From Uranotaenia lowii (taxonomy: Eukaryota > Arthropoda > Insecta > Diptera > Culicidae): a stretch of 64,000 nt of DNA. The stretch is taken from assembly GCF_029784155.1 (NCBI RefSeq), contig NC_073693.1, forward strand, positions 22,852,002-22,916,001, in the 5' to 3' direction. This document shows positions 24,621 to 37,459 of the stretch, piece after piece; position 1 is the first letter of the stretch, and each line of letters begins with the position of its first letter. Under the pieces are notes generated by a model that ran no database searches, was not told the origin of the DNA, and worked only from the letters and a program-made list of their open reading frames with translations. The translations under genes and the position numbers were made by a program.

Positions 24621-26432
24621 ATCTGAAATCTGAATCTGAAATCTGAAATCTGAAATCTGAAATCTGAAATCTGAATCTGAAATCTGAAATCTGAATCTGA
24701 AATCTGAATCTGAATCTGAAATCTGAATCTGAATCTGAAATCTGAATCTGAAATCTGAATCTGAAACCTGAATCTGAAATCTGACTCTGAAATCTGAATC
24801 TGAAATCTGAATCTGAAATCTGAATCTGAAATCTGAATCTGAAATCTGAATCTGAAATCTGAATCTGAAATCTGAATCTGAAATCTGAATCTGAAATCTG
24901 AATCTGAAATCTGAATCTGAAATCTGAATCTGAAATCTGAATCTGAAATCTGAATCTGAAATCTGAATCTGAAATCTGAATCTGAAATCTGAATCTGAAA
25001 TCTGAATCTGAAATCTGAATCTGAAATCTGAATCTGAAATCTGAATCTGAAATCTGAATCTGAAATCTGAATCTGAAATCTGAATCTGAAATCTGAAATC
25101 TGAAATCTGAATCTGAAATCTGAATCTGAAATCTGAATCTGAAATCTGAATCTGAAATCTGAATCTGAAATCTGAATCTGAAATCTGAATCTGAAATCTG
25201 AATCTGAAATCTGAATCTGAAATCTGAATCTGAAATCTGAATCTGAAATCTGAATCTGAAATCTGAATCTGAAATCTGAATCTGAATCTGAAATCTGAAT
25301 CTGAAATCTGAATCTGAAATCTGAATCTGAAATCTGAATCTGAAATCTGAAATCTGAATCTGAAATCTGAATCTGAAATCTGAATCTGAAATCTGAATCT
25401 GATATCTGAATCTGATATCTGAATCTGAAATCTGAATCTGAAATCTGAAATCTGAATCTGAAATCTGAATCTGAAATCTGAATCTGAAATCTGAATCTGA
25501 AATCTGAATCTGAAATCTGAATCTGAAATCTGAATCTGAAATCTGAATCTGAAATCTGAATCTGAAATCTGAATCTGAAATCTGAATCTGAAATCTGAAT
25601 CTGAAATCTGAATCTGAAATCTGAAATCTGAATCTGAAATCTGAATCTGAAATCTGAATCTGAAATCTGAATCTGAAATCTGAATCTGAAATCTGAATCT
25701 GAAATCTGAATCTGAAATCTGAATCTGAAATCTGAATCTGAAATCTGAATCTGAAATCTGAATCTGAAATCTGAATCTGAAATCTGAATCTGAAATCTGA
25801 ATCTAAAATCTGAATCTGAAATCTGAATCTGAAATCTGAATCTGAAATCTGAATCTGAAATCTGAATCTGAAATCTGAATCTGAAATCTGAATCTGAAAT
25901 CTGAATCTGAAATCTGAATCTGAAATCTGAATCTGAAATCTGAATCTGAAATCTGAATCTGAAATCTGAATCTGAAATCTGAATCTGAAATCTGAATCTG
26001 AAATCTGAATCTGAAATCTGAATCTGAAATCTGAATCTGAAATCTGAATCTGAAATCTGAATCTGAAATCTGAATCTGAAATCTGAATCTGAAATCTGAA
26101 TCTGAAATCTGAATCTGAAATCTGAATCTGAAATCTGAATCTGAAATCTGAATCTGAAATCTGAATCTGAAATCTGAATCTGAAATCTGAATCTGAAATC
26201 TGAATCTGAAATCTGAATCTGAAATCTGAATCTGAAATCTGAATCTGAAATCTGAATCTGAAATCTGAATCTGAAATCTGAATCTGAAATCTGAATCTGA
26301 AATTTGAATCTGAAATCTGAATCTGAAATCTGAATCTGAAATCTGAATCTGAAATCTGAATCTGAAATCTGAATCTGAAATCTGAATCTGAAATCTGAAT
26401 CTGAAATCTGAATCTGAAATCTGAATCTGAAA
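24621..26432. repeat. 13-bp satellite (atctgaatctgaa)n
   Basis: The array is about 1.8 kb with roughly 139 units of atctgaatctgaa. Each unit is a 7-mer (atctgaa) plus a 6-mer (tctgaa), so the period is 13. The left 160 bp are irregular mixtures of the 7-mer and 6-mer. The rest is regular, with rare phase slips where two 7-mers follow each other (for example near 25090, 25345 and 25445) and isolated substitutions such as gatatctg near 25400. It is non-coding. Confidence 0.95.
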
Positions 26433-28479
26433 CCTTAATAAGTTATGAAATTTGCAGCTGTTTTGTACGAGTTGTGAAAATCTTAAATGAGACCTTAAAC
26501 ATTTCTAATGGTTTTCAATATTTTCAGAAACTTCCTCGTTATTATCATTTTTCTCGAAACGATATTCGCAAAAGTTAAACTTTGTGGGAATTTTTTTCCA
26601 AACGTTAGGTGCATCTTAGAAAAGGTGTGCTTCCTCGTGGAGGTTTCTTCGCTAAGGAAATAAACTGAAACCAATTTTCTGCTCTCGGTCCTGAATGACT
26701 TTCGAGAAACCTTCAACAACAGCTTGACGTGCAATCCTGGTGAAAAGAAGCGCAGGGAAAAAATGGCAAAACTCCTTCACTCACTTCACCCGGTAGCTCT
26801 GGTCAGATTCATTTCTCGGGTGGGTTTCTTTTTCTGGTGGCGGAAGTCGTTAGAACTGAGAACCCGTATGATTTTTTTCTCGCTGAAGACCTTCCGGAAA
26901 CTTATGCTAGATATTTATTCTGGTTATTCGAAGGACTGCTTACACAGGAGGAAATCCGGAAAGTGGAAACTGCCACTGCAAGGTTGATTTTCTTCTCTAT
27001 TTTTCCTTACATACTCAATGGAAAAACCAAGCCAAGGGAACGAAGGAAAAAGCTCAATGTTCAAGCACTTTCGGGGAAGAAAAATCGAGCAACGAGTGCA
27101 TTCATGTGGCATAATAATCTTCAACCGCACCCGATTACTTGAGAATGAATGGATGCTGGAAGTGGGTATTGTGTGATGAAAGTTTATAATGAACCATAAC
27201 AACTTTAAGCCAAGACATTTGATCCTGTAATTAGAAGTGGGAAATTGAAAACAAGGTAATTCCTTGAGCTGCAATGTAAAGAGTACATGGGCAATGTGCA
27301 TTAAGTCGACTTGAATAGGAGCTTTCGAACCCATTTTACGTAGTAAGTAAAGAGATTACTGTGCCAATCCTCAAGAAATTTATGACAAAAATACATCATT
27401 TTTCAATTTTCAAGCTGTTTTCAAAATTTCTAAATGAAAAAAAAAAACCAAAACATATCCAAATTGATTCTCCTGAATTGCACAGTAAGTAAACTTCCAC
27501 CAGACCCCGGAATCAAGAAAATAAAAACAAAAATTAAAACAACTTAAAACCAGGCGACAAAGTGTCAAACGGAACTCCCCTGCTAAGACCGGGTTTGTCC
27601 TTGCACAGCATCCGCCGGAAGGAGCTGTAGTGTAGCTTTCCAAATGGTTTTCCACCTGGAGGCAACAATGTTGTATTTAGCTCCAGGTAAGCTAAACACA
27701 TTAGATGTTGCTCTACTTTCGAAAGAAAACCAGTTAGAGTGTGTGTTTCATTGGGGGGAAAAAAACCTTAAACTTGGCAAAGAGAAACACCCAAGAAAGT
27801 AAAAACGTAGAAGTCGTGAGCAAAAAAAAAACCTTACGGTACCGGAAGTTCGAGATGGGGGGAAAACTATAATCAACTGTTCTTTTCTCGGTTTAATTAT
27901 TTATGGCTACGAGTTGGGGCTTGCAATTTGCTGACAGTGGAAGCGGAAGACTTTTAATTCGTCGCTATTCTGTGGTTTGGAATGAAGCTGGCTTGGGGGG
28001 AAACGAGGGAAACGAATCTACGTATCGTATCGTCCCGTTAATGTGCGAAAGTTTATCTCCAATTCGTTGGGTGCAAAAGACAATGTTGAAAGAAGTCTTA
28101 ATTTCGAAATTGGAAGTGGGATGACAAAAAAAGTCATTTCAAACTCAAAATGTAGAACGGGTGCTTGCTTCAGTAAATTTGTGTGTTATGAAATGATTTT
28201 TCTAGTTTACGGGGAGTCTCTAGAGCCACTGAAAATCAAAAATCTTAGAAGGAAAATATTTGTTGAATCCCAAAATAAAAAGTACAAGAAAAATTCAAAC
28301 ATTTTTGAAACAGAGCTTGTTTTCGGGTTGAACCTCAGGTGGATTACGGAGAAAGAGCATGAAGGTACCAAAAATAAGTCTCTGGAGCCCCCACTTAAGA
28401 TAAACAAAAAATCGAATCTCTATAAACAAGAATTTGCCAAAACCATTTATGATACAAAAAACTGTTTGCCATTTTTTGT
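26433..28479. other. Intergenic DNA between two satellites
   Basis: No gene is established. The most protein-like frame is on the plus strand at about 26837-27142. It reads EVVRTENPYDFF and LAEDLPETYARYLFWLFEG with an acidic bias, but has no ATG and no clear splice sites. It could be an exon fragment; confidence is low. Around 27480-27660 a GC-richer stretch shows nothing recognisable. The open frame that enters the next satellite from 28043 is fortuitous. Confidence 0.4.
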
Positions 28480-29968
28480 GACAAAAATGACAAAAATGAC
28501 AAAAATGACCAAAATGACAAAAATGACAAAAATGACAAAAATGACAAAAATGACAAAAATGACAAAAATGACAAAAATGACAAAAATGGCAAAAATTACA
28601 AAAATGACAAAAATGTCAAAAATGACAAAAATGACAAAAATGACAAAAATGACAAAAATGACAAAAATGACAAAAATGACAAAAATGACAAAAATGACAA
28701 AAATGACAAAAATGACAAAAATGACAAAAATGACAAAAATGACAAAAATGACAAAAATGACAAAAATGACAAAAATGACAAAAATGACAAAAATGACAAA
28801 AATGACAAAAATGACAAAAATGACAAAAATGACAAAAATGACAAAAATGACAAAAATGACAAAAATGACAAAAATGACAAAAATGACAAAAATGACAAAA
28901 ATGACAAAAATGACAAAAATGACAAAAATGACAAAAATGACAAAAATGACAAAAATGACAAAAATGACAAAAATGACAAAAATGACAAAAATGACAAAAA
29001 TGACAAAAATGACAAAAATGACAAAAATGACAAAAATGACAAAAATGACAAAAATGACAAAAATGACAAAAATGACAAAAATGACAAAAATGACAAAAAT
29101 GACAAAAATGACAAAAATGACAAAAATGACAAAAATGACAAAAATGACAAAAATGACAAAAATGACAAAAATGACAAAAATGACAAAAATGACAAAAATG
29201 ACAAAAATGACAAAAATGACAAAAATGACAAAAATGACAAAAATGACAAAAATGACAAAAATGACAAAAATGACAAAAATGACAAAAATGACAAAAATGA
29301 CAAAAATGACAAAAATGACAAAAATGACAAAAATGACAAAAATGACAAAAATGACAAAAATGACAAAAATGACAAAAATGACAAAAATGACAAAAATGAC
29401 AAAAATGACAAAAATGACAAAAATGACAAAAATGACAAAAATGACAAAAATGACAAAAATGACAAAAATGACAAAAATGACAAAAATGACAAAAATGACA
29501 AAAATGACAAAAATGACAAAAATGACAAAAATGACAAAAATGACAAAAATGACAAAAATGACAAAAATGACAAAAATGACAAAAATGACAAAAATGACAA
29601 AAATGACAAAAATGACAAAAATGACAAAAATGACAAAAATGACAAAAATGACAAAAATGACAAAAATGACAAAAATGACAAAAATGACAAAAATGACAAA
29701 AATGACAAAAATGACAAAAATGACAAAAATGACAAAAATGACAAAAATGACAAAAATGACAAAAATGACAAAAATGACAAAAATGACAAAAATGACAAAA
29801 ATGACAAAAATGACAAAAATGACAAAAATGACAAAAATGACAAAAATGACAAAAATGACAAAAATGACAAAAATGACAAAAATGACAAAAATGACCAAAA
29901 TGACCAAAATGACCAGAATGACAAAAATGACCAAAATGACCAAAATGACAAAAAGACCAAAAATGATA
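28480..29968. repeat. 9-bp satellite (acaaaaatg)n, array 1
   Basis: There are about 165 units of acaaaaatg. From about 28620 to 29890 every unit appears identical. Variant units lie only at the two ends: accaaaatg, atggcaaaaatt and atgtcaaaaatg at the left, then accaaaatg, accagaatg and acaaaaaga at the right. Homogeneous core and variant edges are typical of arrays kept uniform by unequal exchange or replication slippage. The period is a multiple of three, so all frames stay open and give (MTK)n or, on the other strand, (VIF)n and (LSF)n. These are not genes. Confidence 0.97.
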
Positions 29969-30235
29969 GTTACAATGCGAATCTTTTGTGGGAAACGGAT
30001 TACCTAAACTTGGTTTTTTTTTAAGTTATAAGGCACTTTGTGTTAAAAAAAAGTCTCTTTTTAATTTACGATAACTCCGAATGGAGCAGGTCGAAGAACT
30101 TATCGTTGAATGCATTTCAAAGTTCACATTACAATATTTCTACTGTCTATTGCATTCAGCTGATGTTGATCAGAGTTGAGCATGCTTGATTGCTGCTGTT
30201 GGTACGTTGGTTCATCCGAATACCCAAAGGAGTAG
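29969..30235. other. Short spacer between satellite and complex array
   Basis: Nothing is recognised in this stretch. Confidence 0.5.
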
Positions 30236-33200
30236 CTTCAACGTTCCTCGATCTAAAGTCTCTCGACTTAAATGTCCTTGGTTTAAAGAGATTTGGCTTA
30301 CGGATCTTCGGTTTAAAGATTTTCGTCCTGAAAATCCTCTACCTTAAGACGCTAGGTTCCAAAAATCTCGGCCTGAAGACACATATGTCTGAAGATCCCC
30401 GGCTTACTGACCTTCAACCTAAAGACCCTTGACTCAAAGTCAAGACCTGAAGAAAGATTCACGCTTGGCTTACAGATCGTCGGTCTAAAGACACTTGGCT
30501 AACATACTGTCGACCTAGAGATTCTAAGCTTTCAGACTGTGAAACCTGAAGTCCCTTGACCGATACAGACTATCAAACTATAGGATCTATAGACCTATAG
30601 ACCGACGATTTAAATACGCTTGACTTACAGATCATTGATGAAGAAACTCTCGGTTTACATCTCTACGACCTAAAAATGCTTGGCTTACAGACCGTCGACA
30701 TAGAGATGCTTGGCTTGATGGTCATCGATAAAAATATCCTTATGAACGTACAGATCGTCGATCTTAAGTCCCTTAGTTTACAGATCGTTGACCTTAGGGC
30801 TTACAGATCGTCGAACGAAGATATTTGGATTACAGACCATTGACCAAACTATCCCTGGCTTACCTACCGTCATCCTAAAGATCCTTAGCTTACATATCGT
30901 CGACCTAAAGACTTTTGGCTTACATACCACAACATAAATATCCTTACATACCGTCTTTCTAAAGACCCTTAGCTTACATATCGTCGACCTTCATACCTTC
31001 GGCCTACATACCGTCGACCTTAAGACCCTTACATAACGTCCATCGTCGCTTTGATCAGTCTGGTCAATTTCCTGGAAAAGCCGTTCTCGTCCATGATTTT
31101 CCATAGCTCTTCACGGTCGATCGTGTCGTATGCGTCTTTGAAGTCGATGAATAGATAGCGCGTAGGGACTTGGTTTTCACGACATTTTTGAAACAGAACC
31201 CTGAAGACACTCGACCCTGAGATATTGCGCCTTGGAGACCTTCTGCCATGAAGATCCCAGGCTAGGCTCATTTGGTTTGAAAACCATCGTCTTTGAAGTT
31301 GTTTGGTTAATAAGAACTTCGGTCTTGGATAAAATCATGTAATCTTAAAACATCTTCGTCTAGAAACATGGAATTTTAAAACCTTTCGCCTAAATACTCC
31401 AACCTTAAGATCACTGACTAACAGATCTTCGGAAGTACCCATGGTTCTTAGCAAAGTACTTTGGGCCCTGAATACCTTTGCCCTGGAGACGCTCGGCCAT
31501 GAATACTTTTGATCCATAAGTCCTTTCAGCACTGATAACCTTTTGCCCTGAAGCCATTGATTTTTTACCTTTGACCCTGAAAAACCTCGGCCAAAAAGAT
31601 TCCTGTTCAAGAAGGCCTACGGCCATGTAGACCTGTGATATTTGAAACCTTTGATCCTGAAAACTGTCGGCAATGTAGACATTTTGGGTTCTGAATACCT
31701 CTTTGACCCTTCTCGTTCAAAAACACCTTCAGCCATGAAGAACCACGGCTATGTAGGGAAAGAAAAAGGGTCTAAAACAACAAGCCTAATGAAACAGCTA
31801 TTGAGACTCTCTTTCCAGAGACATGAAATCTTAACACTACTTGGTCTAGAAACATGGAATTTTAAAACCTTTCGCCCCAATGCTCCATCCAACCTAAAGA
31901 TCACCGGCTAACAGATCCTCGGAAATACCCATAGCCCCAAGCAAAGTTCTCAGCTCTGATGACCCTTTGCCCTGAAGACCCTTGGCCATTAATTACCACA
32001 TTCATGATGACCTTTGGTTTTTTACCTTTGACCCTGAAGACCCTAGGCCATTTAGACCTTTTGGGTTCTAAATTCCTTTGACCCTAAAGCTTCTTGTTCT
32101 AAAAAACATTCAGCCATGAAGATCCACGGCCATGTAAGGTTTTGGTGTTAATGCCTTTGTCCCTGAAGATCCTCATCCATGAGGATTCTCGGTCATGAAG
32201 ACTCACAGCCATGTAAACCTGTGATTTTTAAGATCTTTGACCCTGAAGACTCTCGACCCTGAAGATTCTTGATTATGAAGACCCACGACCATGTAGACCT
32301 GTCATATTTAATACCTTTGACCCTGAAGACCCTCGTCCATGAAGATTTTCGATCATGAAGACTCACGGCCATGAAGACATGTAATATTTAATACCTCTGA
32401 CCCTGAAAACCTTCGTCCATGAAGATTTGCGGTCATGAAAACCGACGGCCATGTAGATCTGTGATTTTAAAAACCTTTGGCCCTGAAGACCCTCGACCAT
32501 GAAGATTCTCGATCATGAAGACCCACGGCCATGTAGACCTGTCATATTTAATACCTTCGACTCTGAACACCCTGAAGACTCTCGTCCATGAAGATTTCCG
32601 ATCATGAAGACCCACGGCCATGTAGACCTGTGATATTTAATACCTTCGACCATGAAGACCCTCGGCCATGAAGATTCTCGGTCATGAAGACCCACGGCCA
32701 TGTCAACCTATGAAATTTAACACCTTTGACCCTGAAGACCCTCGTCCATGAAGATTCTCGATCATGAAGACCCACGGCCGTGTAGACCTGTGATATTTAA
32801 GACCTTTGACCCTGAAGACCCTCGTTCATGAAGATTCTTGGTATTGGAGACCCATGGCCATGTATTCCTGTGATGTAGACCTTTTGGGTTCTAAATATAT
32901 TTGACCTTAAAGCCTCTTATCCAAAAAGACCTTCAGCCATGAAGAACCACGGCTATGCAGAGTTTTGGAAATAATATCTTCGACCCTGAAGACCTTCGGC
33001 CATGAAGCTTCTCGATCATGAAGACCCACGGCCATGAGAACCTGTGATTTTTAAGACCTTTGACCCTGAAGACCCTCGCCCATGAAGATTCTCGATCATG
33101 AAGACCCACGGCCATGTAGATCTGTGATATTTAATACCTTTGACCCTGAAGACCCTCGACCATGAAGATTCTCGATCATGAAGACCCACGGCCATGTAGA

Positions 33201-35440
33201 CCTGTGATATTTAAAACCTTTGACCCTGAAGACCCTCGACCATGAAGATTCTCGGTCATGAAGACTCACGGCTATGTAGACCTGTGATATTTAAGACCTT
33301 TGACCCTGAAGAGCCTTGTCCATGAAAATTCTCGATCATGAAGACCCACGGCCATGTACACCTGTGACATTTAATACCTTTGACCCTGAAGACCCTCGAC
33401 CATGAAGACTCTCGATCATGAAGACCCACGGCCATGTAGACCTGTGACATTTAATACCTTTGACCCTGAAGACCCTCGACCATGAAGAACCTCGATCATG
33501 AAGACCCATGGCCATGTAGACCTGTGATATTTAATACCTTTGACCCTGAAGACCCTCGACCATGAAGATTCTCGATCATGAAGACCCATGACCATGAGAA
33601 CCTGTGATTTATAAGACCTTTGACCCTGAAGACCCCCACCCGTGAAGATTCTCGATCATGAAGACCCACGGCCATGTAGACCTGTGATATTTAAGACTTT
33701 TGACCCTGAAGACCTTTGTCCATGAAAATTCTCGATCATGAAGTCCCACGGCCATGTACACCTGTGACATTTAATACCTTTGACTCTGAAGACCCACGAC
33801 CATGAAGATTCTCGATCATGAAGACCCACGGCCATGTAGACCTGTGATATTTAATACCTTTGACCCTGAAAACTCTCGTCCATGAAGCTTCTCGATCATG
33901 AAGACCAACGGCCATGAGAACCTGTGATTTTGAAGACCTTTGACCCTGAAGACCCTCATTCATGAAGATTCTTGGTATTGGAGACCCACGGCCATGTTGA
34001 CCTGTGATATTTAAGACCCCTTTGACCCTGAAGACCATGAAAATTCTTGATCATGAAGACCCACGGCCATGTATTCCTGTGATGTAGACCTTTTGGGTTC
34101 TAAATATCTTTGACCCTAAGGACTCTTATCCAAAAAGACCTTTAGCCATGAAGAACCACGGCCATGTAGGGTTTTGGTAATAATACCTTCGACCCTGAAG
34201 ACCCTTGGCCATGAAGATTCTCGATCATGAAGACCCACGGCCATGTAGACCTGTGATATTTGATTCCTTCGACCCTGAAGACTTTCGGCCATGAAGATTC
34301 TCGGTCATGAAGACCCACGGCAATGTAAAGCTGTGATTTTTAAGACCTTCTACCCTGAAGATGTCTGGTCATTGAGTTCTGAATACCTTTGACCTTAAGG
34401 CTTCTCATCCAAAAAGACCTTCAGTCATGAAGAACCACGGCTATGTAGGGTTTTGGTAATAATACTTTCGGCCCTGAAGACCTTTGGCCATGATGATTCT
34501 CGATCATGACGACCCACGGCCATGTAGACCTGTGATATTTAATACCTTTGACCCTGAAGACCCTCATCCATGAAGATTCTCAATCATGAAGACCCACGGC
34601 CATGTAGACCTGTTATATTAAATTTCTTTGACCCTGAAGATCCCCGGCCATGTAGACCTTTTGGGTTCGGATTACCTTTGACCCTAAGGCTTCTCGTTAA
34701 AAGACCTTCAGTCATGAAGAACCTCTGCTATATATGGTTTTGGTTTTAATGCCTTCGATTCTGAAAACCCTCGGCCAAGAAGATTCTCGGTCACGAAGAC
34801 CCACGGCCTTGTAAACCTATCATATTTAAGTCCTTCGACCCTGAAGACCCTCGGCCATGAAGATTCTTGGTCATGAAGATTCTTGGTCATGAAGACCCAC
34901 GGCCGTGTAGACCTGTGATATTTTCATAATACCTTCGACCATGAAGGCCCTCGGCCATGAAGATTCTCGATCATGTAAACCCATGGCTATGTAGACCTGT
35001 CATATTTAATTTCTTTGACTCTGAGGAGCCTTGGCCATGAAGATTCTCGGTCATGAAGATCCATGGTCATGTGATTTTTAAAACATTGGACCCCGAAGAT
35101 GTCCAGTTGTGTAGACCTATTGGGTTCTAAATACCTTTGACCCTAAGGATTCTCCTCCAAAAAGACCTTCAGCCATGAAGAATCGCGGCTAAGTAGGGTT
35201 TTGGTAGCAATACCTTCGACCCTCGTCCATGAAGATATTATCATATTTAATACCTTTGACCCTGAAGATCTCCGGCCATGTAGACCTTTTGAGATCTGAA
35301 CACCTTTGTCTCTAAGGCTTCTCATCGGCCATGAAGACCCTTGGCCATGAAGATCGTCGCCCCTGTGAAGTTTCTCGGGTCAGACGAACCTCGACCGCTA
35401 AGACCCTTGACCCTGACGACTTTCTGCATTGAAGACTCTA
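30236..35440. repeat. Complex tandem array with 80-bp units
   Basis: Between about 32200 and 34650 units of about 80 bp are clear: tttgaccctgaagaccctcg, then ccatgaagattctcgatcatg, then aagacccacggccatgtaga, then cctgtgatatttaatacc. Neighbouring units differ by scattered changes. Each unit is itself made of related 15-20 bp pieces of the form (cc)atgaagaYYctcgg. The flanks (30240-31030 and 31200-32150) are more degenerate, with roughly 30-bp units such as cttacagatcgtcgacctaaag. A second longer block, beginning with a variant of gtagaccttttgggttctaa, interrupts the array several times (near 31680, 32065, 32880, 34088, 34655 and 35115). This implies a higher-order arrangement. It is not coding: 80 is not a multiple of three, and frames break regularly. 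Confidence 0.85.
31041..31202 (-). pseudogene. Non-LTR reverse transcriptase fragment (motif A region)
   Basis: On the minus strand the translation contains FQKCRENQVPTRYLFIDFKD, then AYDTIDREELWKIMDENGF and a tail SRKLTRLIKATMDV. FIDFKDAYDTIDR matches the reverse transcriptase motif A with its catalytic aspartate, as in LINE-type elements. Only about 54 codons remain, with no upstream or downstream motifs, and both sides are tandem repeat. The scrap was probably captured when the array expanded around it. The clade cannot be settled from so little sequence. Confidence 0.75.
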
Positions 35441-36290
35441 TTTCTTGAAGAACAATCTCTACAAAATTAGAGAGAAGTTTTATCTGTGTTCTTGAGGATC
35501 TCAGAAACTACAAGACCGATTGAAGTGAAATTAAGCATGAAGTAATTTTTCGAGTATACTATTGTTCCTGTGAAGTTTTGAGTTACTCCCATTTAAGAGA
35601 GGTAGGATTCTCATACAAAATAATCTAAAAACGTTTCCCGGAAAATTTCATTTCTGGACCACTGTAGAAGGGGACTTTTAATGCGAAAAATGTATGGATT
35701 TTTTTTACAAAAATGTGACAAAAGTAATATAAAGTAAAAAAAAAATAAACAAAAATGTCACAAAAATTACGCTTAAACCACACAAAGTGTCACAAAAGTT
35801 ACATACAAATTCAACCAGAACATGCAATCAGAGTTTTTATTTCAATATCGGCAATCTTCTTTGCAACAAAATTAAAACCCAAGACAGGTTTGTGTAGAAT
35901 TGAAACAAAGCCGCATTAATTTTTGAGGTTTTAACCTCTGTTCAGAAAAAACAGAAAAAAAAGAATGTTTTGAAGTTTGTTCGAGAAAATATATGGTCTT
36001 TAAAGAATTTTAGAATTAAAGGTGCGACGTGGACATCAGTTTGTCACGTAAACCGCAGGAAATAAAAAGAAACCGTTAAAGCTTCACCTTTCCTACATTC
36101 AGCACAAATTTTCCACAACCAAGTTTCCGGCGTAAAATCTTATCTCGCTCCCCGAAGAAATCACCTTTTCGATAGCATCTCCAATGATGATCCCGTTCCA
36201 ATTTCCAATTTCTCAGACACGATATGTCATCGTATTCCCGCACAAAAGCTTGAACTAACGTTTATTTTCCTTCGTTTTTTCCATTTCAGA
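35441..36290. other. Intergenic DNA with a small decayed satellite patch
   Basis: No gene is supported. At 35705-35815 units like acaaaaatgtgac, caaaaatgtcac and aaaattacgc recall the acaaaaatg satellite in a decayed state. The last bases, tttccatttcag at about 36279-36290, form a good splice-acceptor-like sequence. Confidence 0.45.
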
Positions 36291-37380
36291 TTTCCTCAGA
36301 TCAACCGGGTCGTTGCGGTAGCCACATATCGTTGGCTGGGATTTCGATGGATGATTCAATTGCGCTCTGATTCAATATCCGGCGGACGGAGAAGAATGCG
36401 CAGACGAAAAATATGGGGGGCAGCAATAGAAGTGTACTAGCATTTTATCGACGCCGTCAAGAAAATCGGTGGCGCTGAAGTCAAAAACGTGTGTCATATT
36501 TTGCAGTTTTCCATCTTCCAGGAGACTGGCATCGTCGTCGGCGTCGTCGTCCTCGGTTGACAAATCTCTGTGAAAGCGCCGGAGAAAAGTGGGGTTCGAG
36601 GTTAAAGGTTTTCGTTATCGGGGAAAACCCGGAACACGTGCCGCGCACTTTCTTTTGGATACGTGTAATGTGAATGCCGGTGGCTTCTTCCGAGGAAGAT
36701 GAAGTGCTAATGGGAAAATGAAGATTTATGAGCGTTTTATGGCTAGTGGTTGTGGTGCGCTTTTCGAGTGCGACATCTGAGGTCGGAAAAGCTCCAGCGG
36801 ATGCTGCGGACGACCGGACTGGGGTAATAGAAAAATTAGTGGTTTACGATTTGTGTCTGTGATTGGGTAGATTTCCTCTTTTTTCCTGCTCCGGTTTACA
36901 AAGGGTAAAGAGTGTTGGCATTCAAGCTGAGAGAAATACGAAGGTTATTCCGGCCAAGTGGAGGTCAGTTGGTCGTATCTGTGCATATAAATACGAAGAG
37001 GAGCAGAAAGTTGTCGGAAATTGCTCCGGCCGCACCCGGATTAGTGTCATAAATATTGCAGAAGCGGTCAAAGTTCGAGCTAAATTATTACGGTAAACGA
37101 TTCATGACCTAACCGGGTCCAGGTTTGAGTCGGTCTCGCATGGCAAAACTTCAATTTCCAAGTGTCACGGATTCATAAATAATCACCCGTGTCCGAGCGA
37201 ATCCTTGGCGATAATCCTCTAAATAAGAGTCAAGTCAGAGGGCAGGCAAAGTTGCCGGCTTTAAGTCGAAAGTCAGTCAGTCTGAGTTAGTTGAAGAGTT
37301 CTGAAAAAGGAAAACCGTCACACTCGTCCTCTTCGTCGTGGTGCAGCAGCTGACGCCATCTTAGGGCGCGGAACCTCATA
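36291..37380 (+). promoter_or_regulatory. Probable promoter / 5' UTR block of the MGCGQSK exon
   Basis: This kilobase is visibly richer in G+C than its surroundings, with frequent CpG. It lies between an acceptor-like tttccatttcag and the ATG at 37381. It could be a long 5' UTR exon spliced at 36290, or a promoter plus UTR. The tandem tcagtc words near 37270-37281 fit the insect initiator consensus TCAGTY, but this is weak on its own. Open frames here carry no recognisable domains. Confidence 0.35.
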
Positions 37381-37459
37381 ATGGGCTGTGGACAAAGCAA
37401 AATCCATCTCTATCCGAGGAAAAACAAGAGCAAATCCAACGGGAAGAAAAGTGGACACA
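37381..37459 (+). CDS. First coding exon with N-terminal MGCGQSK acylation signal
   Basis: The ATG lies in the context ctcataATGG and opens 26 codons that start MGCGQSKIHLYPRK. They continue as a lysine-, serine- and glycine-rich stretch ending KKSGH. The exon stops at aca|gtaagtaac, a strong splice donor at 37460, leaving a phase-1 intron. Met-Gly-Cys with a following basic region is the classic signal for N-myristoylation at Gly2 plus palmitoylation at Cys3, so the product would be anchored to the inner face of the plasma membrane. I do not recognise the gene with certainty. Several signalling proteins begin this way, for example some phosphodiesterases and adaptor proteins. The GC-richer DNA upstream supports a real transcription start region. 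The intron would begin just before the satellite at 37690 and must be longer than the rest of this window, or its next exon is not recognisable here. Confidence 0.6.

Noticed and set aside
28043..30007. A 654-codon open frame with (MTK)n
   Set aside because: The repeat unit is 9 bp without stops, so every frame stays open. The sequence is an invariant satellite with no codon-position bias and no gene context.
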